43,655 bases of DNA, from the NCBI GenBank assembly GCA_946480055.1, contig CAMLID010000025.1, positions 1 through 43,655 on the forward strand, in the 5' to 3' direction. The DNA comes from an uncultured Lysobacter sp. (GTDB lineage Bacteria > Pseudomonadota > Gammaproteobacteria > Xanthomonadales > Xanthomonadaceae). Position 1 is the first letter of the stretch. The number at the start of each line of letters is the position of its first letter. Under the pieces are notes generated by a model that saw nothing but the letters and a program-made list of their open reading frames with translations, ran no database searches and had not been told where the DNA came from. Both the position numbers and the translations under genes were made by a program. Positions 7,906 through 16,453 of this stretch are shown here, in pieces.

Positions 7906-9801
7906 ATGTCCTCCCCCGCCGAAGCCGTCCCGCCCTCGTCCGGTCCCAAGGCCGACCGTTCCGGAGGCAAGCCGAGCCTGCGCGAACGCTTCGACGCGCT
8001 GCGCAATCTGCCGCCGTTCCTGCGCCAGATCTGGAGCACCAGCCCGAGCCTGACCCTGCTCACCCTGGGTCTGCGCCTGATCCGCGCGTTCCTGCCGATC
8101 GCGACCCTGTACGTGGGCAAGCTGATCATCGACGAAGCGGTGCGGCTGGTCGCGGCCGGCGTCGCCTTCGAATCGGTGGGCGCGGCGCTGAGCGGCGGCC
8201 AGCTCACCACCCTGCTCAGCCTGTTGGCCTTGGAATTCGGCCTGGCGATCGGCTCCGATCTGCTCGGGCGCATGGTCAGCTACGGCGATTCGCTGCTGTC
8301 GGAACTGTTCACCAACGCCACCAGCGTGCGCCTGATGGAGCATGCGGCGACCCTGGACCTGGAAGACTTCGAAGACCCGGACCTGCAGGACAAGCTCGAC
8401 CGCGCGCGGCGCCAGACCATGGGCCGCATGAACCTGATGAGCCAGCTGTTCGGCCAGGTCCAGGACGCGATCACGGTGATCAGCTTCGCGGTCGGCCTGT
8501 TGGTCTACGCGCCGTGGCTGATCCTGCTGCTGGCGGTGGCGCTGATACCGGCCTTCGTCGGCGAAGCGCATTTCAACGCCCTGGGCTATTCGCTCAACTT
8601 CGCCTGGACGCCCGAGCGCCGCCAGCTCGAGTACGTGCGCCAGATGGGCGCCAGCGTCGAGACCGCCAAGGAGGTGAAGATCTTCAACCTCCACCGTTAT
8701 CTCATCGCCAAGTACCGCGAACTGGCGGACAAGTTCTTCAAGGCCAACCGTTCGCTGGCGCGGCGGCGCGCGGTCTGGGGCACCCTGCTCGCGGCGCTGG
8801 GCACGCTGGGCTACTACGTCGCCTACGCCTACATCGCCTGGCGCACGGTCAAGGGCGATTTCAGCATCGGCGACCTGACCTTCCTGGCCGGCAGCTTCCG
8901 GCGTCTGCGCCAGTTGCTCGAAGGCTTGCTGGTCGGCTTCTCGCAGGTCGCCGGGCAGGCGCTGTACCTGGACGATCTGTTCTCGTTCTTCGAGATCGAA
9001 CCGGAGATCGTGTCGCCGGCGAACCCGCGTCCGGTGCCGCGGCCGATCGCGAGCGGCTTCGTGTTCGAGAATGTCGGCTTCCGCTATCCCGATGCCGAGC
9101 GCTGGGCGCTGCGCGGGCTGAACTTCGAACTGCATGCCGGCGAAGTGCTGGCCCTGGTCGGCGAGAACGGCGCCGGCAAGACCACCCTGGTCAAGCTGCT
9201 GGCGCGTTTGTACGACCCCGACGAGGGCCGCATCCTGCTCGACGGCCACGACCTGCGCGAGTACGACCTGGATCAGTTGCGCGCCAACATCGGGGTGATT
9301 TTCCAGGACTTCGTGCGCTATCACCTCACCGCCGGCGAGAACATCGGCGTCGGCCAGATCGACGCCATGCACGACCATGAACGGATCCGCAGCGCGGCCC
9401 GACGTGCGCTCGCCGACCAGGTCATCGATGCGCTGCCGCAGGGCTACGACCAGCAGATCGGGCGCCGCTTCAAGACCGGCGTCGATCTCTCCGGCGGGCA
9501 GTGGCAGAAGATCGCGATCGCGCGCGCCTACATGCGCGACGCCCAGGTCATGATCCTCGACGAACCGACCGCGGCCCTGGACGCACGTTCGGAATTCGAA
9601 GTATTCCAGCGCTTCAAGGAACTGTCGGACGACCGCACCGCCGTGCTGATCTCGCACCGCTTCAGCAGCGTGCGCATGGCCGACCGTATCCTGGTGCTCG
9701 CCGAAGGTCGCCTGGAGGCCAGCGGCACGCATACCGAGCTGCTCGCGCAAGGCGGGCGCTACGCCGAACTGTTCGAATTGCAGGCCGCCGGTTACCGCTA
9801 A
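7906..9801 (+). CDS. ABC transporter, fused permease and ATPase (exporter type)
   Basis: A half-transporter of 631 aa that would work as a homodimer in the inner membrane. An ABC-type transmembrane domain (about residues 40-360, six spans) is followed by a nucleotide-binding domain with Walker A GENGAGKTT (419-427), signature LSGGQWQK (from 528), Walker B MILDEPTAALD (Asp552) and the switch His in SHRF. The architecture is that of type IV exporters such as MsbA or peptide and lipid exporters. The exact substrate is not readable. It has an extended hydrophilic N-terminus of about 35 aa. The next gene begins 13 nt after the stop, with its ribosome binding site overlapping this stop, so the two are probably co-transcribed. 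Confidence 0.93.
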   Translation: MSSPAEAVPPSSGPKADRSGGKPSLRERFDALRNLPPFLRQIWSTSPSLTLLTLGLRLIRAFLPIATLYVGKLIIDEAVRLVAAGVAFESVGAALSGGQLTTLLSLLALEFGLAIGSDLLGRMVSYGDSLLSELFTNATSVRLMEHAATLDLEDFEDPDLQDKLDRARRQTMGRMNLMSQLFGQVQDAITVISFAVGLLVYAPWLILLLAVALIPAFVGEAHFNALGYSLNFAWTPERRQLEYVRQMGASVETAKEVKIFNLHRYLIAKYRELADKFFKANRSLARRRAVWGTLLAALGTLGYYVAYAYIAWRTVKGDFSIGDLTFLAGSFRRLRQLLEGLLVGFSQVAGQALYLDDLFSFFEIEPEIVSPANPRPVPRPIASGFVFENVGFRYPDAERWALRGLNFELHAGEVLALVGENGAGKTTLVKLLARLYDPDEGRILLDGHDLREYDLDQLRANIGVIFQDFVRYHLTAGENIGVGQIDAMHDHERIRSAARRALADQVIDALPQGYDQQIGRRFKTGVDLSGGQWQKIAIARAYMRDAQVMILDEPTAALDARSEFEVFQRFKELSDDRTAVLISHRFSSVRMADRILVLAEGRLEASGTHTELLAQGGRYAELFELQAAGYR

Positions 9802-9814
9802 GGAGACTCCCCGC

Positions 9815-11008
9815 ATGCCAGTCCGCCCCCGCAGCATCCCTCTCGTCTTCGTGCTCGCCCTGAGCCTGGCCGCGTGCGACAAGACGCCCGCCAAGGATGC
9901 GGCTGCCGCCCGGCCCGCACCGGCCAAGCAAAGCGGCCAGCAGGTCGCCAGCGAACGCGGCGCAGTCCAACTCACCCGGATCGCCGAGGGTCTGGAACAT
10001 CCCTGGAGCGTGGCCCTGCTGCCCGACGGCGGATTCCTGGTCACCGAACGGCCTGGGCGGCTGCGCCGGATCGGCGCCGACGGCGCGATCTCGGCGCCGC
10101 TGGCGAACCTGCCCGAGGTCTGGGCCAAGGGTCAGGGCGGCTTGCTCGACGTCGTGCTGGCCCCGGACTTCGCCAGCAGCAAGCGCATCTACCTCAGCTA
10201 TGCCGAGCCCGGCCCCGACGGCAGCGCCGGCACCGCGGTCGCCTCGGCCACGCTGGGCGAATCGGGACTGAGCGACGTCGCCGTGATCTACCGCCAACAG
10301 CCCAAGCTGGTCGGGCCGAATCACTTCGGTTCGCGCATCGCCTTCGACGGACACGGGCATGTCTTCATCACCCAGGGCGAGCGTCAGGAGCGCATGGCCT
10401 CGCAGGATCTGAAGATGCTGCAGGGCAAGCTGGTGCGTCTGAACCTGGACGGCGGAACGCCGGCCGACAATCCCTATGCCGGCCGCGGCGACGCACGCGC
10501 CGAGATCTGGAGCTACGGTCATCGCAACATGCAGTCGCTGGCGATCGACCCGCGCAGCGGCAAGATCTGGGAAGCCGAACACGGCCCGCGCGGCGGCGAC
10601 GAGATCAACATCCCCGAGGCCGGCAAGAACTACGGCTGGCCGATCATCACCAACGGCATCGACTACAGCGGTCTGCCGATCTCCGAAGCCGAAGGCAAGA
10701 GCAAGCCCGGTATGGAATCGCCCTACCACGTCTGGGAAAAATCGCCGGGCCTGTCGGGCATGGCCTTCTACACCGGCCACCCCGGCTCGCCGTGGAACGA
10801 CAGCCTGTTCCTGGGCGCGCTCGCCGACGGAAATCTGATCCGCCTCAGCCTGGACGGCGACAAGATCGTCAAGGAAGAGCGCCTGCTGGGCGAGTTGGGC
10901 AAGCGCATCCGCGACGTGCGCGTGAGCGCGGACGGCAAGGTGTATGTGCTGACGGACGAGCAGAACGGCGAGTTGCTGCGGCTGGATCCGCCGGCGGGCA
11001 AGCCGTAG
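9815..11008 (+). CDS. PQQ-dependent aldose-sugar dehydrogenase-like lipoprotein
   Basis: A protein of 397 aa with a lipoprotein signal peptide (LSLAAC, lipid-attached Cys21) followed by a six-bladed beta-propeller of the glucose/sorbosone dehydrogenase family. Recognisable family blocks are HPWSVALLPDGGFLVTERPG, NHFGSRIAFD, SYGHRNMQSLA and AEHGPRGGDEIN. E. coli YliI (Asd) is a soluble periplasmic relative that oxidises aldoses with PQQ, passing electrons to the respiratory chain. Here the lipobox predicts anchoring to a membrane facing the periplasm. AAGGAG overlaps the stop of the ABC transporter gene. No PQQ biosynthesis genes are in the window, so the cofactor must come from elsewhere or be absent. 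Confidence 0.9.
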   Translation: MPVRPRSIPLVFVLALSLAACDKTPAKDAAAARPAPAKQSGQQVASERGAVQLTRIAEGLEHPWSVALLPDGGFLVTERPGRLRRIGADGAISAPLANLPEVWAKGQGGLLDVVLAPDFASSKRIYLSYAEPGPDGSAGTAVASATLGESGLSDVAVIYRQQPKLVGPNHFGSRIAFDGHGHVFITQGERQERMASQDLKMLQGKLVRLNLDGGTPADNPYAGRGDARAEIWSYGHRNMQSLAIDPRSGKIWEAEHGPRGGDEINIPEAGKNYGWPIITNGIDYSGLPISEAEGKSKPGMESPYHVWEKSPGLSGMAFYTGHPGSPWNDSLFLGALADGNLIRLSLDGDKIVKEERLLGELGKRIRDVRVSADGKVYVLTDEQNGELLRLDPPAGKP

Positions 11009-11055
11009 GGTCGGCGCGTTTTCGGCGCGGCGTTCGTGTGCCGCCGGCAGTACCG

Positions 11056-11080
11056 AATCCCCGCTACGGCGGGGATTTTG
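11056..11080 (+). terminator. Rho-independent terminator after the sugar dehydrogenase
   Basis: AATCCCCGC (11056-11064) pairs with GCGGGGATT (11069-11077) around TACG and runs into a TTTT stretch. It ends the forward transcript of the ABC transporter and sugar dehydrogenase, about 50 nt past the stop. Confidence 0.85.
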
Positions 11081-11124
11081 CTTGGGGTCGCCGGATGTAC
11101 TGCGCAAGAGCAAATCCTCCCCAA

Positions 11125-11145
11125 CCCTCCTTTTTCAAAGGAGGG
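11125..11145. repeat. Inverted repeat CCCTCCTTT / AAAGGAGGG
   Basis: Nine-bp arms (11125-11133 and 11137-11145) with a 3-nt loop. The motif with a T-run inside a G/C-rich stem resembles dispersed intergenic repeats common in Xanthomonadaceae genomes; that is recalled, not searched. It could also act as a second terminator. Confidence 0.5.
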
Positions 11146-11197
11146 AGTCAAGAGCGAAGACGCAGACTTGCGCGCGGGACGACGCTAAAGGCACTGG

Positions 11198-11220
11198 ATT
11201 CCCGCTTTCGCGGGAATGAC
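11198..11220. repeat. Short dispersed repeat ATTCCCGC-TTTC-GCGGGAATGAC
   Basis: Eight-bp arms (11198-11205 and 11210-11217) with a TTTC loop and a trailing GAC. This is the classic form of a small intergenic palindrome found in many beta- and gammaproteobacteria. It differs in sequence from the larger REP-like family elsewhere in the window. Confidence 0.55.
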
Positions 11221-11234
11221 GAGCAACACCCAAA

Positions 11235-11250
11235 GTGGGCCTCAGCCCAC
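11235..11250 (-). terminator. Possible terminator hairpin of tex
   Basis: GTGGGC (11235-11240) and GCCCAC (11245-11250) form a 6-bp stem 23 nt beyond the tex stop. On the reverse strand the stem is followed by TTTGGGTGTT. Short and only moderately convincing. Confidence 0.45.
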
Positions 11251-11272
11251 CTTGCGTGGGGGCATTGCGGGA

Positions 11273-13675
11273 TTAGTTCTTCTGCTTGGCACGCGCGAAC
11301 GCATCAGCCAAGGCACCGCCCATCGGCGCATTGCCCTTGCCCGCCGGCGCGAACGAGCCGCCACGCAGCGCCTGATCGCGACGCCCGCCGCGGCCACCGT
11401 CGTTGCCGCGACCGCCGCCACGATCGGCATTGGCGCGATCCGCACCGCCGCCCGGCGCGCGCGGCGCCGGCACCGCATCGTCGAGGCGGCGCGTCAGCGC
11501 GATGCGCTTGCGTGCGATGTCGACCTCCAGCACCCGCACCTTGACCACGTCGCCGGCCTTGACCGCCTCGCGCGGGTCCTTGATGTACTTGTCCGACAGC
11601 GCCGAGATGTGGATCAGGCCGTCCTGGTGCACGCCGATGTCGACGAAGGCGCCGAAGGCTGCGACGTTGCTGATCACGCCTTCCAGGATCATGCCGACCT
11701 TGAGGTCCTTGAGATCCTCGACGCCGTCGGCGAAGCGCGCGGCCTTGAACTCCGGGCGCGGGTCGCGGCCGGGCTTTTCCATTTCCTTGAGGATGTCGCG
11801 CACGGTCGGCAGGCCGAAGGTGTCGTCGGTGTACTGCTCGGGCTTGAGCCCGCGCACGAACTGCGGATCGCCGAGCAATTGCTTCACCTCACGGCCGCAT
11901 TGCTTGACGATGCGTTCGACCACCGGATAGGCCTCCGGGTGCACCGCCGAGGCGTCCAGCGGCTGGTCGCCGTCGACGATGCGCAGGAAGCCGGCGCACT
12001 GCTCGAAAGTCTTCTCGCCCAGGCGCGGCACTTTCAGCAAGGCCTTGCGCGAGGCGAACGGGCCGTTCTCGTCGCGGTGGCGGACGATGTTCTCGGCGAC
12101 CGTGCTCGACAGACCCGACACACGCGCCAGCAGCGCCGCGGAGGCGGTGTTGACGTAGACGCCGACCGCATTTACGCAGTCTTCGACGCGGGCGTCGAGC
12201 GCGCGCGCGAGGCGGTACTGGTCGACATCGTGCTGGTACTGACCGACGCCGATCGCCTTGGGGTCGATCTTGACCAGCTCGGCGAGCGGGTCCTGCAGGC
12301 GCCGCGCGATCGAAACCGCGCCGCGGATGCTGACGTCCAGGCCCGGGAATTCCTTGGCGGCGAATTCGGAGGCCGAGTACACCGAAGCGCCGGCCTCGCT
12401 GACCACGATCTTGGTCAGGTTCAGATCCGGCGCGAGCTTCATCAGGTCGCCGGCGAGCTTGTCGGTTTCGCGCGAGGCGGTGCCGTTGCCGATCGAGATC
12501 AATTCGACCGCGTGCTTGGCGCACAGCGCGCGCAGCGTGTGCAGCGACTGGTCCCACTGCTTGCGCGGCTCGTGCGGGTAGATGGTGTCGGTGGCGACCA
12601 ACTTGCCGGTGGCGTCGACCACCGCGACCTTGACGCCGGTGCGCAGGCCCGGGTCGAGGCCGAGCACGGCGCGCGGGCCGGCCGGAGCGGCCAGCAGCAG
12701 GTCCTTGAGGTTGTCGCCGAACACGTCGATGGCCTCGGCTTCGGCCTTTTCGCGCGCCTGGCCGAACAGGTCCAGCAGCAGGTGCAGGTGCAGCTTGGCG
12801 CGCCAGGTCATGCGGCAGGCGTCGAGCAGCCAGCGGTCGCCGGCACGGCCGCGATCGGCGACGCCGGCGTGCAGCGCGACCCGGCCTTCGCCGTAAGCAT
12901 GGCCGGCGGCCGGATCGGCGGTGGGTTCCAGGTCGAGGTACAGCACTTCCTCGCGGCGCGCGCGGAACAGCGCCAGCAAGCGGTGCGAGGGAATCTTGGC
13001 CAGGGCTTCGGCGTGATCGAAGTAGTCGCGGTATTTGGCGCCTTCGTTCTCCTTGCCTTCGACCACGCGGGCGCGGATCACGCCGGTCTGGTGCAGCCAG
13101 GTGCGCAATTCGCCGACCAGCGCGGCGTCTTCGCCCCAACGCTCCATCAGGATCGCGCGCGCGCCGTCGAGCGCGGCCTTGACGTCGGCGACCTGCTTCT
13201 CTTCGCTGACGAAACCGGCGGCGAACGCTTCCGGTTGCAGGGTCGGGTCGGCGAGCAGACCGTCGGCGAGCGGCTCCAGGCCGGCTTCGCGCGCGATCTG
13301 GGCCTTGGTGCGGCGCTTGGGCTTGTACGGCAAATACAAGTCTTCCAGGCGCGCCTTGCTGTCGGCGGCTTCGATGTCGGCGCGCAGGGCGTCGGTGAGC
13401 TTGCCCTGCTCGGCGATGCTGTCCAGCACCGCGGCACGGCGGTCCTCGAGCTCGCGCAGGTAGCGCAGGCGGGTTTCGAGGTCGCGCAGCTGAGTATCGT
13501 CGAGGCCGCCGGTGACTTCCTTGCGGTAGCGCGCGATGAACGGCACGGTCGCGCCTTCGTCGAGCAGGGCGATGGCGGAACGGGCCTGGGCGGGTTGCGC
13601 ACCGATCTCGGCGGCAATGGTGCGTGCGATCTGTTCGGCGATCTGCGGTGCGGACTTCGAATTCGTGTCTTGCAT
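11273..13675 (-). CDS. tex: Tex family RNA-binding transcription accessory protein
   Basis: A protein of 800 aa, the usual length for Tex. Order of domains: N-terminal helical Tex region (about 1-200), a YqgF/RNase H-like domain with [17 protein letters not shown] (about 335-350), helix-hairpin-helix segments, and a C-terminal S1 RNA-binding domain ([20 protein letters not shown], about 650-720). The tail is Gly/Arg/Asp-rich. Tex is a cytoplasmic nucleic-acid-binding protein implicated in transcription; its precise role is not settled. The ATG at 13675 was chosen because homology begins there and the in-frame extension upstream looks non-coding. It stands alone on its strand, divergent from fpr. 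Confidence 0.95.
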   Translation of the reverse strand: MQDTNSKSAPQIAEQIARTIAAEIGAQPAQARSAIALLDEGATVPFIARYRKEVTGGLDDTQLRDLETRLRYLRELEDRRAAVLDSIAEQGKLTDALRADIEAADSKARLEDLYLPYKPKRRTKAQIAREAGLEPLADGLLADPTLQPEAFAAGFVSEEKQVADVKAALDGARAILMERWGEDAALVGELRTWLHQTGVIRARVVEGKENEGAKYRDYFDHAEALAKIPSHRLLALFRARREEVLYLDLEPTADPAAGHAYGEGRVALHAGVADRGRAGDRWLLDACRMTWRAKLHLHLLLDLFGQAREKAEAEAIDVFGDNLKDLLLAAPAGPRAVLGLDPGLRTGVKVAVVDATGKLVATDTIYPHEPRKQWDQSLHTLRALCAKHAVELISIGNGTASRETDKLAGDLMKLAPDLNLTKIVVSEAGASVYSASEFAAKEFPGLDVSIRGAVSIARRLQDPLAELVKIDPKAIGVGQYQHDVDQYRLARALDARVEDCVNAVGVYVNTASAALLARVSGLSSTVAENIVRHRDENGPFASRKALLKVPRLGEKTFEQCAGFLRIVDGDQPLDASAVHPEAYPVVERIVKQCGREVKQLLGDPQFVRGLKPEQYTDDTFGLPTVRDILKEMEKPGRDPRPEFKAARFADGVEDLKDLKVGMILEGVISNVAAFGAFVDIGVHQDGLIHISALSDKYIKDPREAVKAGDVVKVRVLEVDIARKRIALTRRLDDAVPAPRAPGGGADRANADRGGGRGNDGGRGGRRDQALRGGSFAPAGKGNAPMGGALADAFARAKQKN

Positions 13676-13856
13676 TGCGTCCAATCGGTCTGGCACCCGC
13701 TGGCTGCGGGCTGACCCGATTGTCGCAACGCCGGGCGGCAGGGGAAACCCGTTGACAGCGACGGCGGAAGCGGGGTCGATTCCGCGGCGGCACCTCAATT
13801 GTGCGAATCGTGGCGCGGGCTAGCCGAATCGTCGCGTCCACGGTCGCCCGGCACCA

Positions 13857-13875
13857 GATGAGAGTCACTCTCATC
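13857..13875. promoter_or_regulatory. 19-bp palindrome resembling a Fur box, upstream of fpr
   Basis: GATGAGAGT-C-ACTCTCATC is a perfect 9-1-9 inverted repeat. Its core TGAGAGTCACTCTCA differs at two positions from TGAGAATCATTCTCA, a common gammaproteobacterial form of the Fur 7-1-7 site. It covers the expected -35 region of a promoter whose likely -10 is TACAAT at 13883-13888, and ends 43 nt before the fpr start. Binding by another dimeric regulator, for example a LysR-type or redox regulator, is possible. Confidence 0.6.
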
Positions 13876-13882
13876 AATCGGC

Positions 13883-13888
13883 TACAAT
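13883..13888 (+). promoter_or_regulatory. Probable -10 element of the fpr promoter
   Basis: TACAAT matches the sigma-70 -10 consensus at five of six positions. No good -35 is found 17 nt upstream, where the palindrome lies. This suggests activator dependence or control through that site. Confidence 0.5.
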
Positions 13889-13917
13889 GCGGCCCCGGCT
13901 CTACTCCCCTGCCCCGC

Positions 13918-14727
13918 ATGTCCTCCGCTTTTGGCACCGAGACGGTGCTGGACGTCCGTCACTGGACCGACGACTACTTCAGCTTCACCACCACCCGCGA
14001 CGACGGTTTCCGTTTCGAGAACGGGCAGTTCGTGATGATCGGACTGCAGGTTCCGCAGGCGGACGGCTCGTCCAAGCCCTTGCTGCGCGCGTATTCGATC
14101 GCCAGCGCGAACTGGGAGGAGCAGCTGGAGTTCTTCAGCATCAAGGTTCCCAACGGGCCGCTGACTTCGCGCCTGAAGGAAATCCAGCCGGGCGACCAGG
14201 TGCTGATCGGGCGCAAACCCACCGGCACCCTGCTGATCCACGATCTGCATCCGGGCCGCAACCTGTACCTGCTGGGCACCGGCACCGGCTTCGCGCCGTG
14301 GCTGTCGGTGATCAAGGACCCGGAGACCTACGAGCGCTTCGAGCGAGTGGTCCTGTGTCACGGCGTGCGCAGCGCCCAGGACCTGGCCTACCGCGACTAC
14401 ATCGTCAACGAGCTGCCCAAGCACGAGTTCCTCGGCGAGCAGATCGCCAGGCAGTTGCACTACTACCCGGCGGTGAGCCGCGAGACGTTCGACTTCGCCG
14501 GCCGCGATCAGCGCGGGCGCCTGACCGAGATGATGGCCGATGGCCGGATGATGGCGCAGCTCGGGATCGAGCCGCTGGACGCCGAGCATGACCGCGCCAT
14601 GATCTGCGGCAGCCCGCAGATGCTGGCCGACTTCCGCGAACTGCTGGACGGCCGCGGCTTCACTGCCGCGCCGCGCATCGGCGTTCCGGGCCAGTACGTC
14701 TACGAGCGCGCGTTCGTCGAGAAATGA
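13918..14727 (+). CDS. fpr: Ferredoxin-NADP(+) reductase
   Basis: A protein of 269 aa, FAD-dependent, that transfers electrons between NADPH and ferredoxin or flavodoxin in the cytoplasm. The FAD-binding motif RAYSIAS is at 57-63 and the NADP-binding motif GTGTGFAP at 120-127. The C-terminus ends FVEK, as in bacterial (subclass I/II) Fpr enzymes. Usual length is about 258 aa; the ATG at 13918 leaves a short N-terminal excess, and an upstream ORF extension to 13801 runs across the palindrome and is not accepted. The next gene overlaps its last codons (ATGA), so translation is probably coupled. Fpr genes are commonly induced by redox stress, consistent with the palindrome upstream. Confidence 0.93.
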   Translation: MSSAFGTETVLDVRHWTDDYFSFTTTRDDGFRFENGQFVMIGLQVPQADGSSKPLLRAYSIASANWEEQLEFFSIKVPNGPLTSRLKEIQPGDQVLIGRKPTGTLLIHDLHPGRNLYLLGTGTGFAPWLSVIKDPETYERFERVVLCHGVRSAQDLAYRDYIVNELPKHEFLGEQIARQLHYYPAVSRETFDFAGRDQRGRLTEMMADGRMMAQLGIEPLDAEHDRAMICGSPQMLADFRELLDGRGFTAAPRIGVPGQYVYERAFVEK

Positions 14728-15356
14728 GCGCGCCCCCGCTCTCGTCGGTACGCGCCGCACGAGGCTGGCTGTCGGCGGCCCTGCTGTCGGCGGCTGTGCT
14801 CATGTTGCTGTGCCTGGGCGCAACGCTGGCTCCAGCGGCCGCAGCCGACGACACGAATACCCCGAATACCCCGAACACCCCGAACATCGCGAAAATGGGC
14901 GCACAGGCGCCGCAAGTCGGCGACCTACCGCCCGACTGGCTGGGCCTGGACCGCGACGCCCGCTCGATCCGGGTCAGCCAGTACCGCGGAAAAGTCGTGC
15001 TGGTGGTGTTCTGGGCCGGTTGGTGCGAACAGTGCCGGCGCGAATTGCCGCAGCTGTCGACGCTGCAGACCGCGGTCGGTCGCCAGCGCCTGGAAATCGT
15101 CGCGATCAACTACGCCGAATCGCAGCGCGCCTACGACGCCTTCCTGCATCGCAATCCGACGCTCGATCTCACCTTTATCCGCGACCCGGGCACGGTCGCG
15201 CGCTACTACCGCGTGCGTGCGGTACCCAACGCGTTCCTGATCGGCGGCGATGGCCGGATCGCGCACGTGCAGTCGGGTTACACGCCGGAGAAGGTCGAAC
15301 GCATGGTACGCGAGCTGCACGCCCTGTTGCCGCCGGCGCAGGCCGGACGCGACTAG
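14724..15356 (+). CDS. Thioredoxin-like (TlpA/redoxin) protein, exported
   Basis: A protein of 210 aa with a signal or anchor segment (about residues 15-40) and a thioredoxin-fold domain of the TlpA/AlkC-TSA type (about 62-200). The active site is WCEQC (Cys101, Cys104), and the cis-proline loop is VPNAFLIGGDG. The expected place is the periplasm, reducing or oxidising protein thiols. Between signal and domain lies a small T-N-T-P repeat encoded by tandem 9-bp units. It overlaps fpr by 4 nt and ends 6 nt from the convergent LytTR gene. The ATG lies in the fpr stop, and no separate ribosome binding site is obvious. Confidence 0.87.
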   Translation: MSAPPLSSVRAARGWLSAALLSAAVLMLLCLGATLAPAAAADDTNTPNTPNTPNIAKMGAQAPQVGDLPPDWLGLDRDARSIRVSQYRGKVVLVVFWAGWCEQCRRELPQLSTLQTAVGRQRLEIVAINYAESQRAYDAFLHRNPTLDLTFIRDPGTVARYYRVRAVPNAFLIGGDGRIAHVQSGYTPEKVERMVRELHALLPPAQAGRD

Positions 15357-15362
15357 CGCGGC

Positions 15363-16298
15363 TCAGGCCGCCCGGCGTTCCTGCCGCAGCGCGCCGCGGT
15401 AGCGGCGGCTGCACGGGATCCGGGTGCCGTCGCTCATGGTGATGCGCGCGTCGCCGCTTTCCAGCGGCTCGATCTCGCCGACGCAATCCAGGTTGACCAT
15501 ATAAGAGCGGTGCACGCGCACGAAGCGGGCCGGGTCGAGCTGGGTCTCGATCGTGGCCATGGTGGTGCGCAGCGGATAGTCGCGGCCGCGCAGGTGCAGG
15601 TTCACGTAGTTGGACGAGGCCTGCAGCCATTCGACCTCGCCGGCGGCGATCAGGAACTCCTTGCCCAGCTTGCGCACCAGGAAGCGCTCGGGGCGCTCGG
15701 GCATGGCCGGCTCGGGCAGGTCGTCCGGCGGCGCCAGCAGGCTGGCCTCGCCCTGCCAACGCCGCATCAGCAGGCGGTAGCCTTCGATCCACAGCACCAT
15801 ATAGGTGTAGGAACGCACGTCCTTGAGGTATTCGTAGACGAAGCCCATGCCCCAGGAGCCGTAGTCGTAGGACTCGCCCATGCCGGCGTAGACCAGCTTG
15901 CGAAGGCCGACCATCAGGCTCACGTGCAGCAGCGACCAGACCACGCTGCCGAGCAGATGCAGGCCCAGCGCCCGCCGCCAGGTATCGATGTGGAACGGAA
16001 CCTTGCGGGTGTACCAGACCAGGGCCGGGACCAGGCACAGCGCGACCGCGCAGCTGGTCGCCTCCCAGATCGCCGGCGCCCAGTCGGGGATGTCCAGCCC
16101 GACCCGGTGGATGTCGATGATCGTGGTCAGGGTGCCCGCGACCGCGTTGACCGAGAACAGCAGCACCCAGCTCGCGATCTCGAGGGTGCGCCGCCACGGC
16201 TGGTAGCGGTCCCAGGCACTGGGCGGGACGAGCGGCTGGGCCGGCGGGATGGCGTTGTCGGCGTCGGCCATCCGGGCCGCGGTCGGTTCGTAGTTCAT
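15363..16298 (-). CDS. LytTR DNA-binding regulator with N-terminal membrane domain
   Basis: A protein of 311 aa. Four hydrophobic segments (about residues 38-60, 75-95, 108-132 and 165-180) form an inner-membrane domain. A C-terminal LytTR domain (about 207-308) has the family blocks VEWLQASSNYVNLH and FVRVHRSYMVNL. LytTR domains bind DNA as direct repeats. Here the regulator has no receiver domain and appears membrane-tethered, so it may sense a membrane or envelope signal directly. It is divergent from an acyltransferase gene 155 bp away, a likely target. A 7-bp inverted repeat (16299-16305 with 16316-16322) lies immediately before the start codon. Confidence 0.88.
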   Translation of the reverse strand: MNYEPTAARMADADNAIPPAQPLVPPSAWDRYQPWRRTLEIASWVLLFSVNAVAGTLTTIIDIHRVGLDIPDWAPAIWEATSCAVALCLVPALVWYTRKVPFHIDTWRRALGLHLLGSVVWSLLHVSLMVGLRKLVYAGMGESYDYGSWGMGFVYEYLKDVRSYTYMVLWIEGYRLLMRRWQGEASLLAPPDDLPEPAMPERPERFLVRKLGKEFLIAAGEVEWLQASSNYVNLHLRGRDYPLRTTMATIETQLDPARFVRVHRSYMVNLDCVGEIEPLESGDARITMSDGTRIPCSRRYRGALRQERRAA

Positions 16299-16453
16299 GC
16301 CCGCATTCTCGCCTGTGCGGGCGCGGTCGCGGCAACCGGCCGTCCCCGAAGCCCGCGATTCGTCCCCGCCCGCCCACCACCGGTCACCTCGGCGCTGCGC
16401 CGGGAGCCGCCTGCGACAAGGCTGTGCGCACCTCCACTGCCGCGGACCGACCC

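Noticed and set aside
7879..10128. A 749-codon reverse frame opposite the ABC transporter gene
   Set aside because: It covers the Walker motifs of a clear forward gene and shows no family features.
11216..13714. An 832-codon open frame on the forward strand opposite tex
   Set aside because: It is the mirror of a high-GC gene: the reverse strand carries an unmistakable Tex protein, and the opposite frame has low-complexity Arg/Val/Asp/Gln content.
13801..13917. N-terminal extension of fpr from 13801
   Set aside because: It would run through the palindrome and the -10 element; the family's conserved region begins at or after 13918.
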